From assembly GCF_000426845.1 (NCBI RefSeq), contig NZ_AUGD01000011.1, forward strand, positions 203,423 through 267,422: 64,000 bases of DNA, written 5' to 3'. Under the pieces are notes generated by a model. It worked only from the letters and a program-made list of their open reading frames with translations. It did no database searches and was not told the DNA's origin. The translations under genes and the position numbers were made by a program. The stretch is from Bradyrhizobium sp. in8p8. Its GTDB lineage: Bacteria > Pseudomonadota > Alphaproteobacteria > Rhizobiales > Xanthobacteraceae. This document shows, in pieces, positions 36,724-46,337 of this stretch. The first letter of the stretch is position 1; the number at the start of each line of letters is the position of its first letter.

Positions 36724-38460
36724 ATGTTCAGCCTCTTACAGAATTTGCAGATCGGGACCAAGCTGGCGATCGCTTCGGCTCTCGGCGTGCTCCTGGTCGG
36801 AGCCATGATCGCAAGCCAGACGCTTGGCAATGCGAGCATCCGCGAAACCAGCCAAAGCGCACTTGCCCAGCAGCAGATCGCGCGCGACGCTGTGAAGGCC
36901 GAGGCAACAGTTCGCGGCATGCAGCTTGCGGTACGAGACATTCGTCTCGCCAACAGCCCAGCCGATATCCAGAAAGCCACCCAGAACCTGGGCGAGCAGC
37001 AGAAATCGACCAATTTTCTGGTCGATGAAATGCTGAAGCTTTCTCACGAGATGGAGAACCGGGCTCCGATCGAGAAACTCAGATCGCTGGCCGCGAACTA
37101 CGAAAAGGCTGCGCAGCAGATCGCGCGCGTCCGCGGCGAAGCTGTGGTCGCGAGCGGTGCCGACGGCGCAACGCGCGCTGCAAAGCTCAACGAAGACGCC
37201 ATCCGCATGGCACGCGAGATTACTCTGCCGATTGCCGGCGAGCTCGACGTGGTGATCGGCCAGATCGCCGACTACGCGAGACATAAATCCGAGGAGAAGA
37301 ATGCCTTGGCCGCGGCGCAAATGAGATCAAGCGAGCAACTTGCGATCCTGGTCGGCGCCTTCGCTGCGCTCGTGCTCGTCTGCTCCTGGCTGATGTCGTT
37401 CCTGACCGTCGCGCGGCCGATCCGCGCGCTCACCGTGGCGATGGATAAGCTTGCCGGCGGCGATTTCTCGGTGGTGCTGCCCGGTCTCGGCCGCAAGGAC
37501 GAGGTCGGCGGCGTCGCCGCGGCAGTCGAAAAGTTCAAGCTCGTGTCCGAGCAGAAGGCGCGCGAGGAGGCCGAAGCCAAGATCAGGCAAGACCAGATTG
37601 CGGCAGCGCAACGCAAGGCCGAGATGCACAAGCTCGCCGATAGCTTCGAAGCCGCGATCGGAGAAATCGTCGATACCGTATCCTCGGCCGCGACCGAACT
37701 GGAGGCATCTGCGTCGACCCTGACGTCGACTGCGGCGCGTGGACAGGAGCTTACCACGATGGTTGCTGCCGCCTCCGAGGAAGCCTCCACCAACGTGCAG
37801 TCGGTGGCATCGGCGACCGAGGAGCTGTCTTCGTCCATCACCGAGATTAGCCGGCAGGTGCAGGAGTCCGCCCGCGTCGCGGGCGATGCGGTGAGCCAGG
37901 CCCGCACCACGACCGACCGTGTCGGCGACCTTTCCGCCGCCGCAGCGCGGATCGGCGACGTGGTCGAGCTGATCAACACCATCGCCGGCCAGACCAATCT
38001 TCTTGCGCTCAATGCAACCATCGAGGCTGCGCGCGCCGGCGAGGCGGGACGCGGCTTTGCCGTGGTCGCCTCGGAGGTCAAGGCGCTTGCGGAGCAGACC
38101 GCGAAGGCGACCGGCGAGATCGGGCAGCAGATCGCCAGCATCCAGACCGCGACCGATCATTCGGTCGGCGCGATCAAGGACATCAGCCATACCATCGAGA
38201 AGCTGTCGGAGATCTCCTCGACCATCGCAGCCGCGGTGGAAGAGCAGGGCGCCGCTACCCAGGAAATTTCTCGCAACGTGCAGCAGGCGGCGGCAGGCAC
38301 GCATCAGGTGTCGTCCAACATCACCGATGTTCAGCACGGCGCTAGCGAGACTGGCTCGGCGTCTGCGCAGGTGTTGGCGGCGGCGCAATCGCTGTCCGGC
38401 GACAGTCAGCGCCTCAAGCTCGAGGTCGGCAAATTTCTCTCCACCGTGCGCGCCGCCTGA
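36724..38460 (+). CDS. Methyl-accepting chemotaxis protein 1
   Basis: The 578-residue receptor has membrane helix 1 (about residues 13-33), a roughly 170-residue periplasmic helical domain, helix 2 (about 205-225), HAMP and a signalling domain with the conserved hairpin tip EAARAGEAGRGFAVVASE. The C-terminus ends FLSTVRAA, with no CheR-binding pentapeptide. The ligand is unknown. Its signalling half is almost identical to that of the next gene, but its sensor domain differs. Confidence 0.92.
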   Translation: MFSLLQNLQIGTKLAIASALGVLLVGAMIASQTLGNASIRETSQSALAQQQIARDAVKAEATVRGMQLAVRDIRLANSPADIQKATQNLGEQQKSTNFLVDEMLKLSHEMENRAPIEKLRSLAANYEKAAQQIARVRGEAVVASGADGATRAAKLNEDAIRMAREITLPIAGELDVVIGQIADYARHKSEEKNALAAAQMRSSEQLAILVGAFAALVLVCSWLMSFLTVARPIRALTVAMDKLAGGDFSVVLPGLGRKDEVGGVAAAVEKFKLVSEQKAREEAEAKIRQDQIAAAQRKAEMHKLADSFEAAIGEIVDTVSSAATELEASASTLTSTAARGQELTTMVAAASEEASTNVQSVASATEELSSSITEISRQVQESARVAGDAVSQARTTTDRVGDLSAAAARIGDVVELINTIAGQTNLLALNATIEAARAGEAGRGFAVVASEVKALAEQTAKATGEIGQQIASIQTATDHSVGAIKDISHTIEKLSEISSTIAAAVEEQGAATQEISRNVQQAAAGTHQVSSNITDVQHGASETGSASAQVLAAAQSLSGDSQRLKLEVGKFLSTVRAA

Positions 38461-38744
38461 CGGCGACGTGCTGCGGCAGATCCGGGCGAATGCTACGACG
38501 CATCCGCATTAGGGCGGAGGATTTCCCTGCGGCTGCAACAGAGGATTGCAGCGAAGATGGCCGTCGACCGGGCACGAGCCGTAGTTTTACGTAGGTTCCT
38601 GTTAACGCCTGTTTGCAATTATAGGCGCAATCTCACGGGATAAGAACCAGCCAGCATCGTTGGAATGACCCCCGCCCTGTCGTCCGCCGCGACGATTGCG
38701 GCGCAGGTGACTTGCGCGTTGCTGGTGCTACCGGGGTTATCGTG
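38461..38744. other. Intergenic region between the two MCP genes
   Basis: About 284 bases with a GTTAAC near 38600 and an AT-rich patch (TTGCAATTATAGGCG) that may be a promoter; no gene seen. Confidence 0.35.
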
Positions 38745-40433
38745 ATGTCGAAGTTGTCGATCGTTTTCAAGCTGCTGACCGTGCTGTCGGTCCTCGTGCT
38801 CTCCCTCGCCGGTGTCGGCGTGATGGCGATCGGCACGATGCAGAACATCAATGCCCATACAGTCGAGATTGCGGAGAGCTGGCTGCCGAGCGTGCGTGCG
38901 CTTGGCTCGATGCGCGCCGACATCAACGAACTGCGCGTCGTCCTGCGGCTACACCTGATGCAGGAGAGCATTGAAGGCAAGGACGCCGCTGAGAAACGCA
39001 TGGCTCCGCTGCGCGAGCGCATCGAGAAGACGCGCAAGGTCTATGAAGCGCTCATAACTTTGCCCGAGGAGCGCTCGATCTACCAGCAGTGGACCAAGGC
39101 CTGGGCCGAATACCTGAACGGCGTTCAGGAGACGATGGCGCTGTCGCGCAAGAGCCCCGGCCGCTTTCCGACCGATGCCAACGAGCTGTTGCAGACCAAG
39201 GTCGCGAAGATGGCGCAGGCGGCGGATCCGCTGCTGCTGAAGAGCATCGAGCTCAACAACAGCGGCGCCGAAGCTGAAACGAAGCAGGCGGCCGACAGCT
39301 ACGCCACAATCTTCCGCGTGCTCGTCGGTATCATCGTTGCAGCCGTCGCGATCGCGATCGCTGCCGCCTACTATCTCGTGCGCGACGTCTCCCGCGGCAT
39401 CGCCTCGATCATCCGTCCGATGCAGTCGCTCGGCGAGGGCGATCTGTCGGCCGAGGTGCCGCATCGCGGCGAGAAGACCGAGATCGGCGCGATGGCGGAT
39501 GCGCTCCAGATCTTCAAGGACGCGCTGATTGCCAAGAAGGCTGCCGACGAGGCGGCAGCGCGCGACGCCGAAGCCAAGATCGAACGCGGCCGCCGCGTCG
39601 ATGCCATCACCCGCAATTTCGAGGTCATGATCGGCGAGGTCGTCGAGACCGTGTCGTCGGCCTCGACCGAGCTCGAGGCTTCCGCCGCTACGCTCAGCGG
39701 CACGGCGCAGCGCGGCCAGGAGCTCGCGACCGTCGTTGCGGCCGCGTCGGAGGAGGCTTCCACCAACGTCCAGGCGGTGGCGTCCGCCTCCGAGGAGCTG
39801 TCCTCCTCGATCACCGAGATCAGCCGCCGCGTACAGGATTCGGCGCGGATGGCGGCGGAAGCCGTCGAGCAGGCGGCGCGGACCAACGAGCGCGTCAACG
39901 CGCTGTCGCAGGCCGCCTCCCGCATCGGCGACGTCGTCGAGCTCATCAACACCATCGCGGGCCAGACCAACCTGCTCGCGCTGAACGCGACCATCGAAGC
40001 GGCACGCGCCGGCGAGGCCGGCCGCGGCTTCGCCGTCGTCGCCTCCGAAGTCAAGGCGCTCGCCGAGCAGACCGCGAAGGCGACGGGCGAGATCGGGGCG
40101 CAGGTGTCCGGCATCCAGGCCGCGACGCAGGAATCAGTCAGCGCCATCCAGGAGATCGGCGGCACCATCGAGCGGCTGTCCGAGGTGTCCTCGGCCATCG
40201 CGGCCGCCGTCGAGGAGCAGGGCGCGGCGACGCAGGAGATTTCGCGCAACGTTCAGCAAGCCTCGGTCGGCACGCAGGAGGTGTCGTCCAACATCACCAA
40301 CGTGCAGCGCGGCGCGATCGAGACCGGCTCTGCCTCGGCCGAAGTGCTGTCGGCAGCGAAGTCGCTTGCGACCGACAGCACTCGCCTGAAGGTGGAAGTC
40401 GCGCAGTTCCTGGAATCGGTTCGCGCGGCCTAA
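38745..40433 (+). CDS. Methyl-accepting chemotaxis protein 2
   Basis: The 562-residue receptor has helix 1 near residues 8-29, a four-helix-bundle (4HB_MCP-like) periplasmic domain beginning MQNINAHTVEIAESWLPSV, helix 2 near 190-210, HAMP and the MCP signalling domain. It also ends in VRAA. The ATG at 38745 is used; ribosome site is weak. Being next to MCP 1 with an almost identical signalling domain points to tandem duplication with sensor replacement. Confidence 0.92.
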   Translation: MSKLSIVFKLLTVLSVLVLSLAGVGVMAIGTMQNINAHTVEIAESWLPSVRALGSMRADINELRVVLRLHLMQESIEGKDAAEKRMAPLRERIEKTRKVYEALITLPEERSIYQQWTKAWAEYLNGVQETMALSRKSPGRFPTDANELLQTKVAKMAQAADPLLLKSIELNNSGAEAETKQAADSYATIFRVLVGIIVAAVAIAIAAAYYLVRDVSRGIASIIRPMQSLGEGDLSAEVPHRGEKTEIGAMADALQIFKDALIAKKAADEAAARDAEAKIERGRRVDAITRNFEVMIGEVVETVSSASTELEASAATLSGTAQRGQELATVVAAASEEASTNVQAVASASEELSSSITEISRRVQDSARMAAEAVEQAARTNERVNALSQAASRIGDVVELINTIAGQTNLLALNATIEAARAGEAGRGFAVVASEVKALAEQTAKATGEIGAQVSGIQAATQESVSAIQEIGGTIERLSEVSSAIAAAVEEQGAATQEISRNVQQASVGTQEVSSNITNVQRGAIETGSASAEVLSAAKSLATDSTRLKVEVAQFLESVRAA

Positions 40434-40454
40434 AGGCAAGGCATTTCGGTTCTT

Positions 40455-40479
40455 CACCTCTCCCCGCTCCGGAGAGGTG
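40455..40479. terminator. Hairpin between convergent MCP 2 and DUF2339 genes
   Basis: CACCTCTCC / GGAGAGGTG (40455-40463, 40471-40479) forms a 9-bp stem with a 7-base loop. No T-run on either side, so it is a weak or Rho-assisted end. Confidence 0.5.
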
Positions 40480-40496
40480 GAACCTCGCCTGGAGCT

Positions 40497-43202
40497 CTAT
40501 GTGCCCGTTTGCGCAGCCGGTGGCGGTGCGGCCTGCCGCCGGAACAGGATGCGCTGGTACAGCCAGCCGATCGCGACCAGCACGACGCCGAGGCACATGA
40601 ATGAGAGCGCGCGGTAGACGCCTGTCAGCGTCGACATGTCGATCACGAAGGCCTTCAGGATCGTCAGTGCGATCACAGCGGCCGAGGCCAGCCGCGCACG
40701 CTCCGAATTGACGAGGATGCCGACGCCGAGCAGCGCAACGCCGAAGGCGAGCCAGCCGATCGAATAGGTGTATTGTTCCGCGCCCGTCGTCGGTCCGGTG
40801 GACAGGATCGGACCGTGATAGAAGCGGCGGATCTCCAGCGTGACATAAGCGAGCGCGAACACGAGCGCGCCAGCCGCAATAGTGTTGGCGTAGACCTTGC
40901 CGCGCTCGCCGACGACAGCATACGACAGCAGCAGCATCAGTACCGCCGGCAGCGCGTAGCCCAGCAGCAGCAGATTGAACACGGCGCCGCCGACGTCGAT
41001 GCGCCACAGCAGGGGATTCTCCATGATCAGGAGGCCGAACACGCTGATCAGCCCGCCGATCGCCGTCAGCACCACCGCGCCGACATTATGCACGATGCTG
41101 TGGCTGCGCAGCCGCAACCGCTCCAGCCCGATCGCCATCGCGAGTGTGATGCAGACCTGCAGCGCGAACTCGAGCAGGGAGGGGGGCACGGTCATCCGGC
41201 CGCCCGTCGCAAAGTGCCGAATCTCCATGAACGCGAGCAGGGCGGTGAACAGGATCGCGGCGGTCTCGACCATGCGCAGCGGCGCATCGTCGGCACGGCG
41301 GCGCAGGAAGATGCTCGCAGCCCAGAACGATGCGGCCGGCACGCCGTAGCCCCACAAGAGCCAGTTGAAAATCGGCGTGGTGCCGACGGCGTCGCCGACG
41401 ATGCGCGGATCATAGGCGATGCGCGCGGTGACGAGCCCGGCCAAGATAGCGGCGAGCCAGCGCAGGAACGGAATCGGCCGCTGCATCGAGATCCAGGCGG
41501 TGCCGAGCGACATCAGCGCCAGCGCGATCGTCAGCCAACCCTTCTCCAGCGCGAAGGTCAGCGCCAGCGCCATTGCGCCGAGTGTGCCGGTCGCGAACAG
41601 GGCCGTGGAGATCGCGATGCCTGGTCGGGTCTCGCGGCGCGCGAGCGCTTCGGTCGCTGCGCCGAAGGCGGCGGCAAGCAGCACCGCGACGATCGCGAAC
41701 GGGATCGAGCGGTCGAGATGAGCGATGCGTGCGTAGAGCGCGACCAGAATTGCGATCGGCATCGCAACTGCCGTTGCCGACCACACCACCGGGATGATTG
41801 CCGAATTCGAGCGGCCTTGCGCGAGGAAACCCGCGACGCCGAAGCCTGCCGCGAAGATCGCGGCCATCACCAGATGCAGCGTCACCGCGCTGCCGGTCGC
41901 GGTCGGCCCGATGCCGGCCATGGCGCCGCCCGGCAGCACCAGCATATCGGGATTGGCGCGCACCGCCCATTCGGCGAACACGATGAAGACGGTCGCGGCG
42001 GCCGCGCCAAGGGCGCCGGTGGCCGCCGGCGCGCGCCAGGCGACGAACAGCGTTCCGGCGACCAGCAGCGTGAAGGCAAGCAACGCGAGATCGGCGTGTC
42101 CGCTCGAGAGCACGATCAGCATCGCGCCGAACAGATAGGCGCCGAGCGCGCTCGACGAGACCGGCTCGATCTCGCCATCGTCGATGCCGGGTCCGAACAT
42201 GAAGCCGCAGACGACCAGCAGCGCGGCGAGCAGGAAGCCGGCGATGACATGGAAGGCGTGCGGCGCGACCTGCAATTCGGCGGCGTCGAGACCCGGGAAG
42301 GTCCACAGCACGGCGAAGACGATGGTGGTCACCGCGAGCCAGCGCCACAGCCGGATACGGGCAAGGCCGAAGCTCGCCGCTGTCACGATCGCAAGATAAA
42401 CATAGAGCGCCCAATAGTCTGGCTTGCCGCTGGAGACGAGGATAGGCGTCACGAAGGCGCCTACCACGCCGAGTCCGGCGAGCGCGGGGCCATGCAGCAG
42501 CGCTGCGGCGAGCGTGCCGAGCGCGACCAGGCCGAGCAGCACGAAGGCCGTCGCGGGCACGAGGAATTCGTACAGCGCATAGGCGGCATAGATGGTCGCG
42601 AAGGCCACCGCCGTGCCGGCCGCGGTGAGGATTGCAGGGATGTTGGCGATCGGCAACGCCTGGAGGCTCGAGATGCTCTCCTTGCGCCGCGTCCATTCGC
42701 CGGCACCGAGCAGCGCCAGTGCGAACAGGCCGCCGAGGAATACGCGCACGCCGGGACCGAGAAGGCCGGCCTCGATCGAATAGCGCACCATGAAGAAGCC
42801 ACCGAGCGCAAGCGCAAGGCCGCCGATCCAAACGACCCAGCGGGTGCCGAGCCGCTCCTCGAAGCCGGGTGCGGGCGCCGGCACGGGCGGCGGTGCGCCG
42901 GCTTCAAGGTTGACTTCCAGCGGGGGCGGAGAAGCATCTTCGGCAAGGGGCGGAGGCGGCGCCAGCTCGGGTTCGGGCGCAAGCGGGGGCGGCTCTGGGG
43001 CTGCCGTTGTGGTGGTGGCGGGCGCCTGCTCCCAAACAGGGGCGAGCGGCGGCGGCTGCACCGGCCGCTGCGCGTGAAGGACCTCTTCGAGCGAGCTCAG
43101 CCGTCGCCGCAGATCGGCCGCCTGGCTCGAGGCCTTGATCGCGATGAAGAAGGCGGCGATCGCAATGAACAACGCGAAGACGTCAAACGGACCGTCGAAC
43201 AT
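40497..43202 (-). CDS. DUF2339 multi-pass membrane protein
   Basis: The 901-residue product has one N-terminal helix (FALFIAIAAFFIAIK), a coiled stretch (LRRRLSSLEEVL), a Pro/Glu-rich linker of about 90 residues, then more than twenty membrane helices; the first after the linker contain RWVVWIGGLALALGGFFMVRYS, read in parts. This is the DUF2339 layout, of unknown function. It ends beside MCP 2 and is followed upstream by nadQ on the same strand, 51 bases away. Confidence 0.88.
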   Translation of the reverse strand: MFDGPFDVFALFIAIAAFFIAIKASSQAADLRRRLSSLEEVLHAQRPVQPPPLAPVWEQAPATTTTAAPEPPPLAPEPELAPPPPLAEDASPPPLEVNLEAGAPPPVPAPAPGFEERLGTRWVVWIGGLALALGGFFMVRYSIEAGLLGPGVRVFLGGLFALALLGAGEWTRRKESISSLQALPIANIPAILTAAGTAVAFATIYAAYALYEFLVPATAFVLLGLVALGTLAAALLHGPALAGLGVVGAFVTPILVSSGKPDYWALYVYLAIVTAASFGLARIRLWRWLAVTTIVFAVLWTFPGLDAAELQVAPHAFHVIAGFLLAALLVVCGFMFGPGIDDGEIEPVSSSALGAYLFGAMLIVLSSGHADLALLAFTLLVAGTLFVAWRAPAATGALGAAAATVFIVFAEWAVRANPDMLVLPGGAMAGIGPTATGSAVTLHLVMAAIFAAGFGVAGFLAQGRSNSAIIPVVWSATAVAMPIAILVALYARIAHLDRSIPFAIVAVLLAAAFGAATEALARRETRPGIAISTALFATGTLGAMALALTFALEKGWLTIALALMSLGTAWISMQRPIPFLRWLAAILAGLVTARIAYDPRIVGDAVGTTPIFNWLLWGYGVPAASFWAASIFLRRRADDAPLRMVETAAILFTALLAFMEIRHFATGGRMTVPPSLLEFALQVCITLAMAIGLERLRLRSHSIVHNVGAVVLTAIGGLISVFGLLIMENPLLWRIDVGGAVFNLLLLGYALPAVLMLLLSYAVVGERGKVYANTIAAGALVFALAYVTLEIRRFYHGPILSTGPTTGAEQYTYSIGWLAFGVALLGVGILVNSERARLASAAVIALTILKAFVIDMSTLTGVYRALSFMCLGVVLVAIGWLYQRILFRRQAAPPPAAQTGT

Positions 43203-43253
43203 GAAGCCTCCAGGCCACCGGCGGGGCAGAGGCCGGTACCACAGTAACAGGAT

Positions 43254-44222
43254 CTAGCGCCGGGACCGCACGCGCAAGCCCGGCGCGGGCCGCTCCTGGA
43301 GCACCTCGCGGCGGAAGCGATAGAGTGCCGCCGGCCGTCCGCCCGTCTGTGTCGACATGACCCCGGTCGGTTCGACCAGGGCCTCCATTTCGACCAGGCG
43401 GCGGAAGTTCTGCTTGTGCAGATGCCGGCCGGAGATCGCCTCGACCGTATACTGCAGTTCCGTAAGTGTGAATTCAGCCGGCAATAGTTCAAAGACGACA
43501 GGGCGATACTTCAGTTTTGCACGTAAACGCGCGATCGCCGTGGCGAGGATCCGGCGATGGTCGAACCGCATCGAGGTCCCGAGCGGGGGAATCGTCTTGC
43601 GCGCCAATGCCGCAGGGCGTCCATCACGCCGCGCCTCCTCGATCAGCCCGGCCTCGTACAGCAGTTCGTAGCGGTCGAGCACGCGCTCCTCGTCCCAGGG
43701 CGCGCCGTCGAGACCGAAATAGAACCGCACGCGATCCTTCCGCGGCAGCGCGCGTGTCGTCTCCGGCGTTTCTTCCTCGGCCCACTTCGTCAGCGCCGGG
43801 ATGATGTCGCGGGAGATGATCCCCGGCGGCTCCTCCCGCCAGTCTTCCCAGGGGAAGAAGCGGTACCATGGCGCGAAGCCCGCCGCGTTTGCAGCAAGCT
43901 CGCCGTCCACAGGTCGCGTCAGCGCGAGATAGCCGATCGACACCATATGTGCCCCGGTGTCGCCGGCCTCGGCATGGCGGCCGCGATCGCCGAAGGTGTA
44001 GAGCTGCTCGACGTAGCCGAGCCGCAGGCCCGTCTGTTCCTCGACCCAGGCGCGCAGGCCAATCTCGAAGGTGCGGTGGCTAACCGCATCGAACGGGCCG
44101 AACGGCAGGCCGGCAAGCCCGTCGGCGCCTCGTGCGGTCAGGATCAGCGGCTCGTGGTTCTCGATCGCGACGATCGCGGCGGTGAGGCCAATCTCGATCG
44201 GCGTCAGGAGCTGGTCGCTCAT
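43254..44222 (-). CDS. nadQ: NadQ-type NAD metabolism repressor (Nudix-like sensor plus winged helix)
   Basis: The 322-residue product joins an N-terminal Nudix-like domain (IVAIENHEPLILTARGADGLAGLPFGPFD, read in parts) to a C-terminal winged-helix region containing YTVEAISGRHLHKQNFRRL. Architecture and length match the NadQ group that controls de novo NAD genes in Rhizobiales. Where a hydrolase has REUxEExGU the sequence reads RAWVEEQTGL, so catalysis is probably lost and the domain senses a nucleotide. Probable targets are the two dyads upstream of nadA, 11 kb away. Confidence 0.82.
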   Translation of the reverse strand: MSDQLLTPIEIGLTAAIVAIENHEPLILTARGADGLAGLPFGPFDAVSHRTFEIGLRAWVEEQTGLRLGYVEQLYTFGDRGRHAEAGDTGAHMVSIGYLALTRPVDGELAANAAGFAPWYRFFPWEDWREEPPGIISRDIIPALTKWAEEETPETTRALPRKDRVRFYFGLDGAPWDEERVLDRYELLYEAGLIEEARRDGRPAALARKTIPPLGTSMRFDHRRILATAIARLRAKLKYRPVVFELLPAEFTLTELQYTVEAISGRHLHKQNFRRLVEMEALVEPTGVMSTQTGGRPAALYRFRREVLQERPAPGLRVRSRR

Positions 44223-44276
44223 GCGATGACGATCGCGCCTGAGAGAGAGATGCGTCGGTGCAGGTTGTCTGAGCGG

Positions 44277-44405
44277 CTCTCTCCGCGGGCTCGCTGCACC
44301 TTTCCCGCGAGCGGGAGAGGTCGCGCCGAAGGTGCGGGTGAGGGCTCTCGCCTCTTTGGGACTCGCAATGAGGTGACACCCCCTCCCGTAAGCGGGAAAG
44401 CGGGC
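44277..44405. repeat. Intergenic repeat of CTCTCC/GGGAGAGG type (family D copy 1)
   Basis: Pieces TTTCCCGCGAGCGGGAGAGG and CCCTCCCGTAAGCGGGAAAG lie around GTGCGGGTGAGGGCTC, an imperfect compound palindrome between nadQ and the phosphatase gene. Confidence 0.55.
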
Positions 44406-44439
44406 GTAGTCCTGTTGCGGCTGCTATTCGACGCAATTC

Positions 44440-44946
44440 TCATTCGAGCTCGATCACGAAGGGGCGGCCTTCCACCATCATCGCGCCGGGGCCCATCTCG
44501 TCGAGCGCGCGCAGCATGCGGCCGTTTCGCCCCAGTGCACGATCGGCAAGGCTGACGATGCGCCGGTTCGGCGAGGCGATCGGCGACGCCGCGCGAATCT
44601 TCCTCGCGATCTCGACCTCGTCACGATCCGGATTCAGCGCGCAGACGGCTGCGAACGCGCTTGCGGTGGAGCGGCTGATGCCGGCATAGCAATGCACCAC
44701 CAAAGGCGCGCAGCGATCCCAGCCGCGCACGAAATTCAGCACCTGCTCGATATGCGTCTCCGATGGCGCGACGAAACCGTCCATCTCCTCGGTGATGTCA
44801 TCCATCGACACCTTGAGGTGGTTGGCCGGCAGCACCGACACCGGACGTGCCACCTGCTCGACATTGGCCATCACGGTGAGCACATGGCTCGCGCCCGTAA
44901 TTCGGACAGTCTCGGGAAGCGCGGCGAGGGAACAGACGTGGATCAT
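44440..44946 (-). CDS. Tyrosine/dual-specificity phosphatase-like protein
   Basis: The 168-residue product has the P-loop HCYAGISRSTAS (Cys-x5-Arg-Ser) and an upstream Asp-containing helix region (MDDITEEMDGF). The Cys-x5-Arg loop defines a cysteine phosphatase; the substrate is not known. The ATG at 44946 is used. Similar small phosphatases are common in Rhizobiales. Confidence 0.82.
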   Translation of the reverse strand: MIHVCSLAALPETVRITGASHVLTVMANVEQVARPVSVLPANHLKVSMDDITEEMDGFVAPSETHIEQVLNFVRGWDRCAPLVVHCYAGISRSTASAFAAVCALNPDRDEVEIARKIRAASPIASPNRRIVSLADRALGRNGRMLRALDEMGPGAMMVEGRPFVIELE

Positions 44947-45099
44947 GGCGGACCTTTTTGCCGGCAATTATAGCGAGGGACAGTAGGGTGAGCAAAGCGA
45001 CTTGTCGCCGTAGCTCAAAAAGCGAAGGCGGACGCATGTCCACCGCTTTGTCGCAAACGCGAAAGGATGGTGGGGTACGGCGCAGTGCGCCGGCAGGGC

Positions 45100-45714
45100 C
45101 TACGCAAACACGGCGCCGAACCGCTCCAGAAACTGCTTCTCTGCGCGAGCCGCCGTCCAGGGTGTCAAGTAGTCGCGGCGGACGCTGTCGGACAGGCCTG
45201 GATCCTTGCCGAACAGGCGCTTGGCCTCGCTCTCGCCGAAGCCGGCGAGCTCGGTTGCCTCGAGGTAAGCGGCGCCGCGGTCGGCGGCTTTGATCGCCAG
45301 CGTGATTTCCTCAGGCAGCTCCGCTGGGAGGCCGAAGCGGATATGGATGGCGCCGAGCAACCGCTTCTCGACCGCCTTGTAATGACCATCGAGCACGGCC
45401 TTGAACGGCGAGATCATGTCACCGATCACATATTCCGGCGCATCGTGCAGCAGGGCGGCGAGCCGCATGCGCTGATCGGCCCGCGGCATCTCATGCCGCA
45501 GCACGGTTTCTACCAGCAACGTGTGCTGCGCGACTGAGAAGATATGCGCGCCTATGGTCTGCCCATTCCAGCGCGCGACGCGGGCAAGGCCGTGCGCGAT
45601 GTCGGCGATCTCGATGTCGAGCGGGGAGGGATCGAGCAGATCGAGCCGTCTGCCCGACAGCATGCGCTGCCAGGCGCGGGACGGCGCATCGCGCGCGGTC
45701 TTCTTCGCCGTCAT
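45100..45714 (-). CDS. HD-domain hydrolase (YfbR/HDDC2-like 5'-nucleotidase)
   Basis: The 204-residue product has the HD metal ligands: H in AHIFSVAQHT, LLHDAPEYVIGD and a later Asp in AADRGAAYLEATEL. YfbR-like enzymes dephosphorylate deoxynucleoside monophosphates. The ATG at 45714 overlaps the end of tag by four bases. Identity within the HD superfamily is inferred. Confidence 0.8.
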   Translation of the reverse strand: MTAKKTARDAPSRAWQRMLSGRRLDLLDPSPLDIEIADIAHGLARVARWNGQTIGAHIFSVAQHTLLVETVLRHEMPRADQRMRLAALLHDAPEYVIGDMISPFKAVLDGHYKAVEKRLLGAIHIRFGLPAELPEEITLAIKAADRGAAYLEATELAGFGESEAKRLFGKDPGLSDSVRRDYLTPWTAARAEKQFLERFGAVFA

Positions 45715-46337
45715 TTGGGCTTGAGGCGCGGCTTGCGCCGGGTCTTGCCGCAGGTCGCGTGACAATGGCAGTCGACGAGATGATCGTTGACCATGCCGGT
45801 GGCCTGCATGAAGGCATAGACGATGGTCGGGCCGACGAATTTGAAACCGCGCGAGGACAGCTCCTTGGAGATCTGCACCGACAGCGGCGTCGAGGCCGGC
45901 ACGCTCGCGGTGGTCTTGAAATGATTGACCAGCGGCTTCCCGTCCATGAAGTCCCACAGCAGCTTTGAGAAGCCCGGGCCCTTCTCCATGATGTCGAGAT
46001 ACGACTTCGCGCTCAGGATCGCGCCGTCGATCTTCGCCTTGTTGCGCACGATGCCGGCATCGTTCATCAGCGCATGAACCTTCTTGGCGTTGTAGCGCGC
46101 GATCTTCTCCGGCTGGAAATCGTCGAAGGCTTCGCGGAAATTATCGCGTTTGCGCAGGATCGTGATCCACGACAGCCCGGCCTGGAAGCCGTCGAGCATC
46201 AGCTTTTCGTACAATGCGCGGTCGTCGTACTCGGGCACGCCCCATTCGGTGTCGTGATAGGCGACATAAAGCGGATCTTCGCCGGGCCAGGGACAGCGTG
46301 TCTTTCCATCGGGATGCAGGCGGGCGGCGCGGCTCAT
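45711..46337 (-). CDS. tag: DNA-3-methyladenine glycosylase I
   Basis: Tag removes 3-methyladenine from DNA. The 208-residue product has CPWPGEDPLYVAYHDTEWG at the start and a C-terminal HLVDCHCHATC, supplying the Cys/His zinc ligands known in the family. QAGLSWITILRKR is the standard helix. It overlaps ygfZ by four bases (ATGA) and the HD gene by four bases, a tight three-gene unit. Confidence 0.94.
   Translation of the reverse strand: MSRAARLHPDGKTRCPWPGEDPLYVAYHDTEWGVPEYDDRALYEKLMLDGFQAGLSWITILRKRDNFREAFDDFQPEKIARYNAKKVHALMNDAGIVRNKAKIDGAILSAKSYLDIMEKGPGFSKLLWDFMDGKPLVNHFKTTASVPASTPLSVQISKELSSRGFKFVGPTIVYAFMQATGMVNDHLVDCHCHATCGKTRRKPRLKPK

Noticed and set aside
40773..43247. An 824-residue open frame antisense to the DUF2339 gene
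   Set aside because: It is a charged, low-complexity mirror of a multi-membrane protein gene, with no ribosome site or domain.
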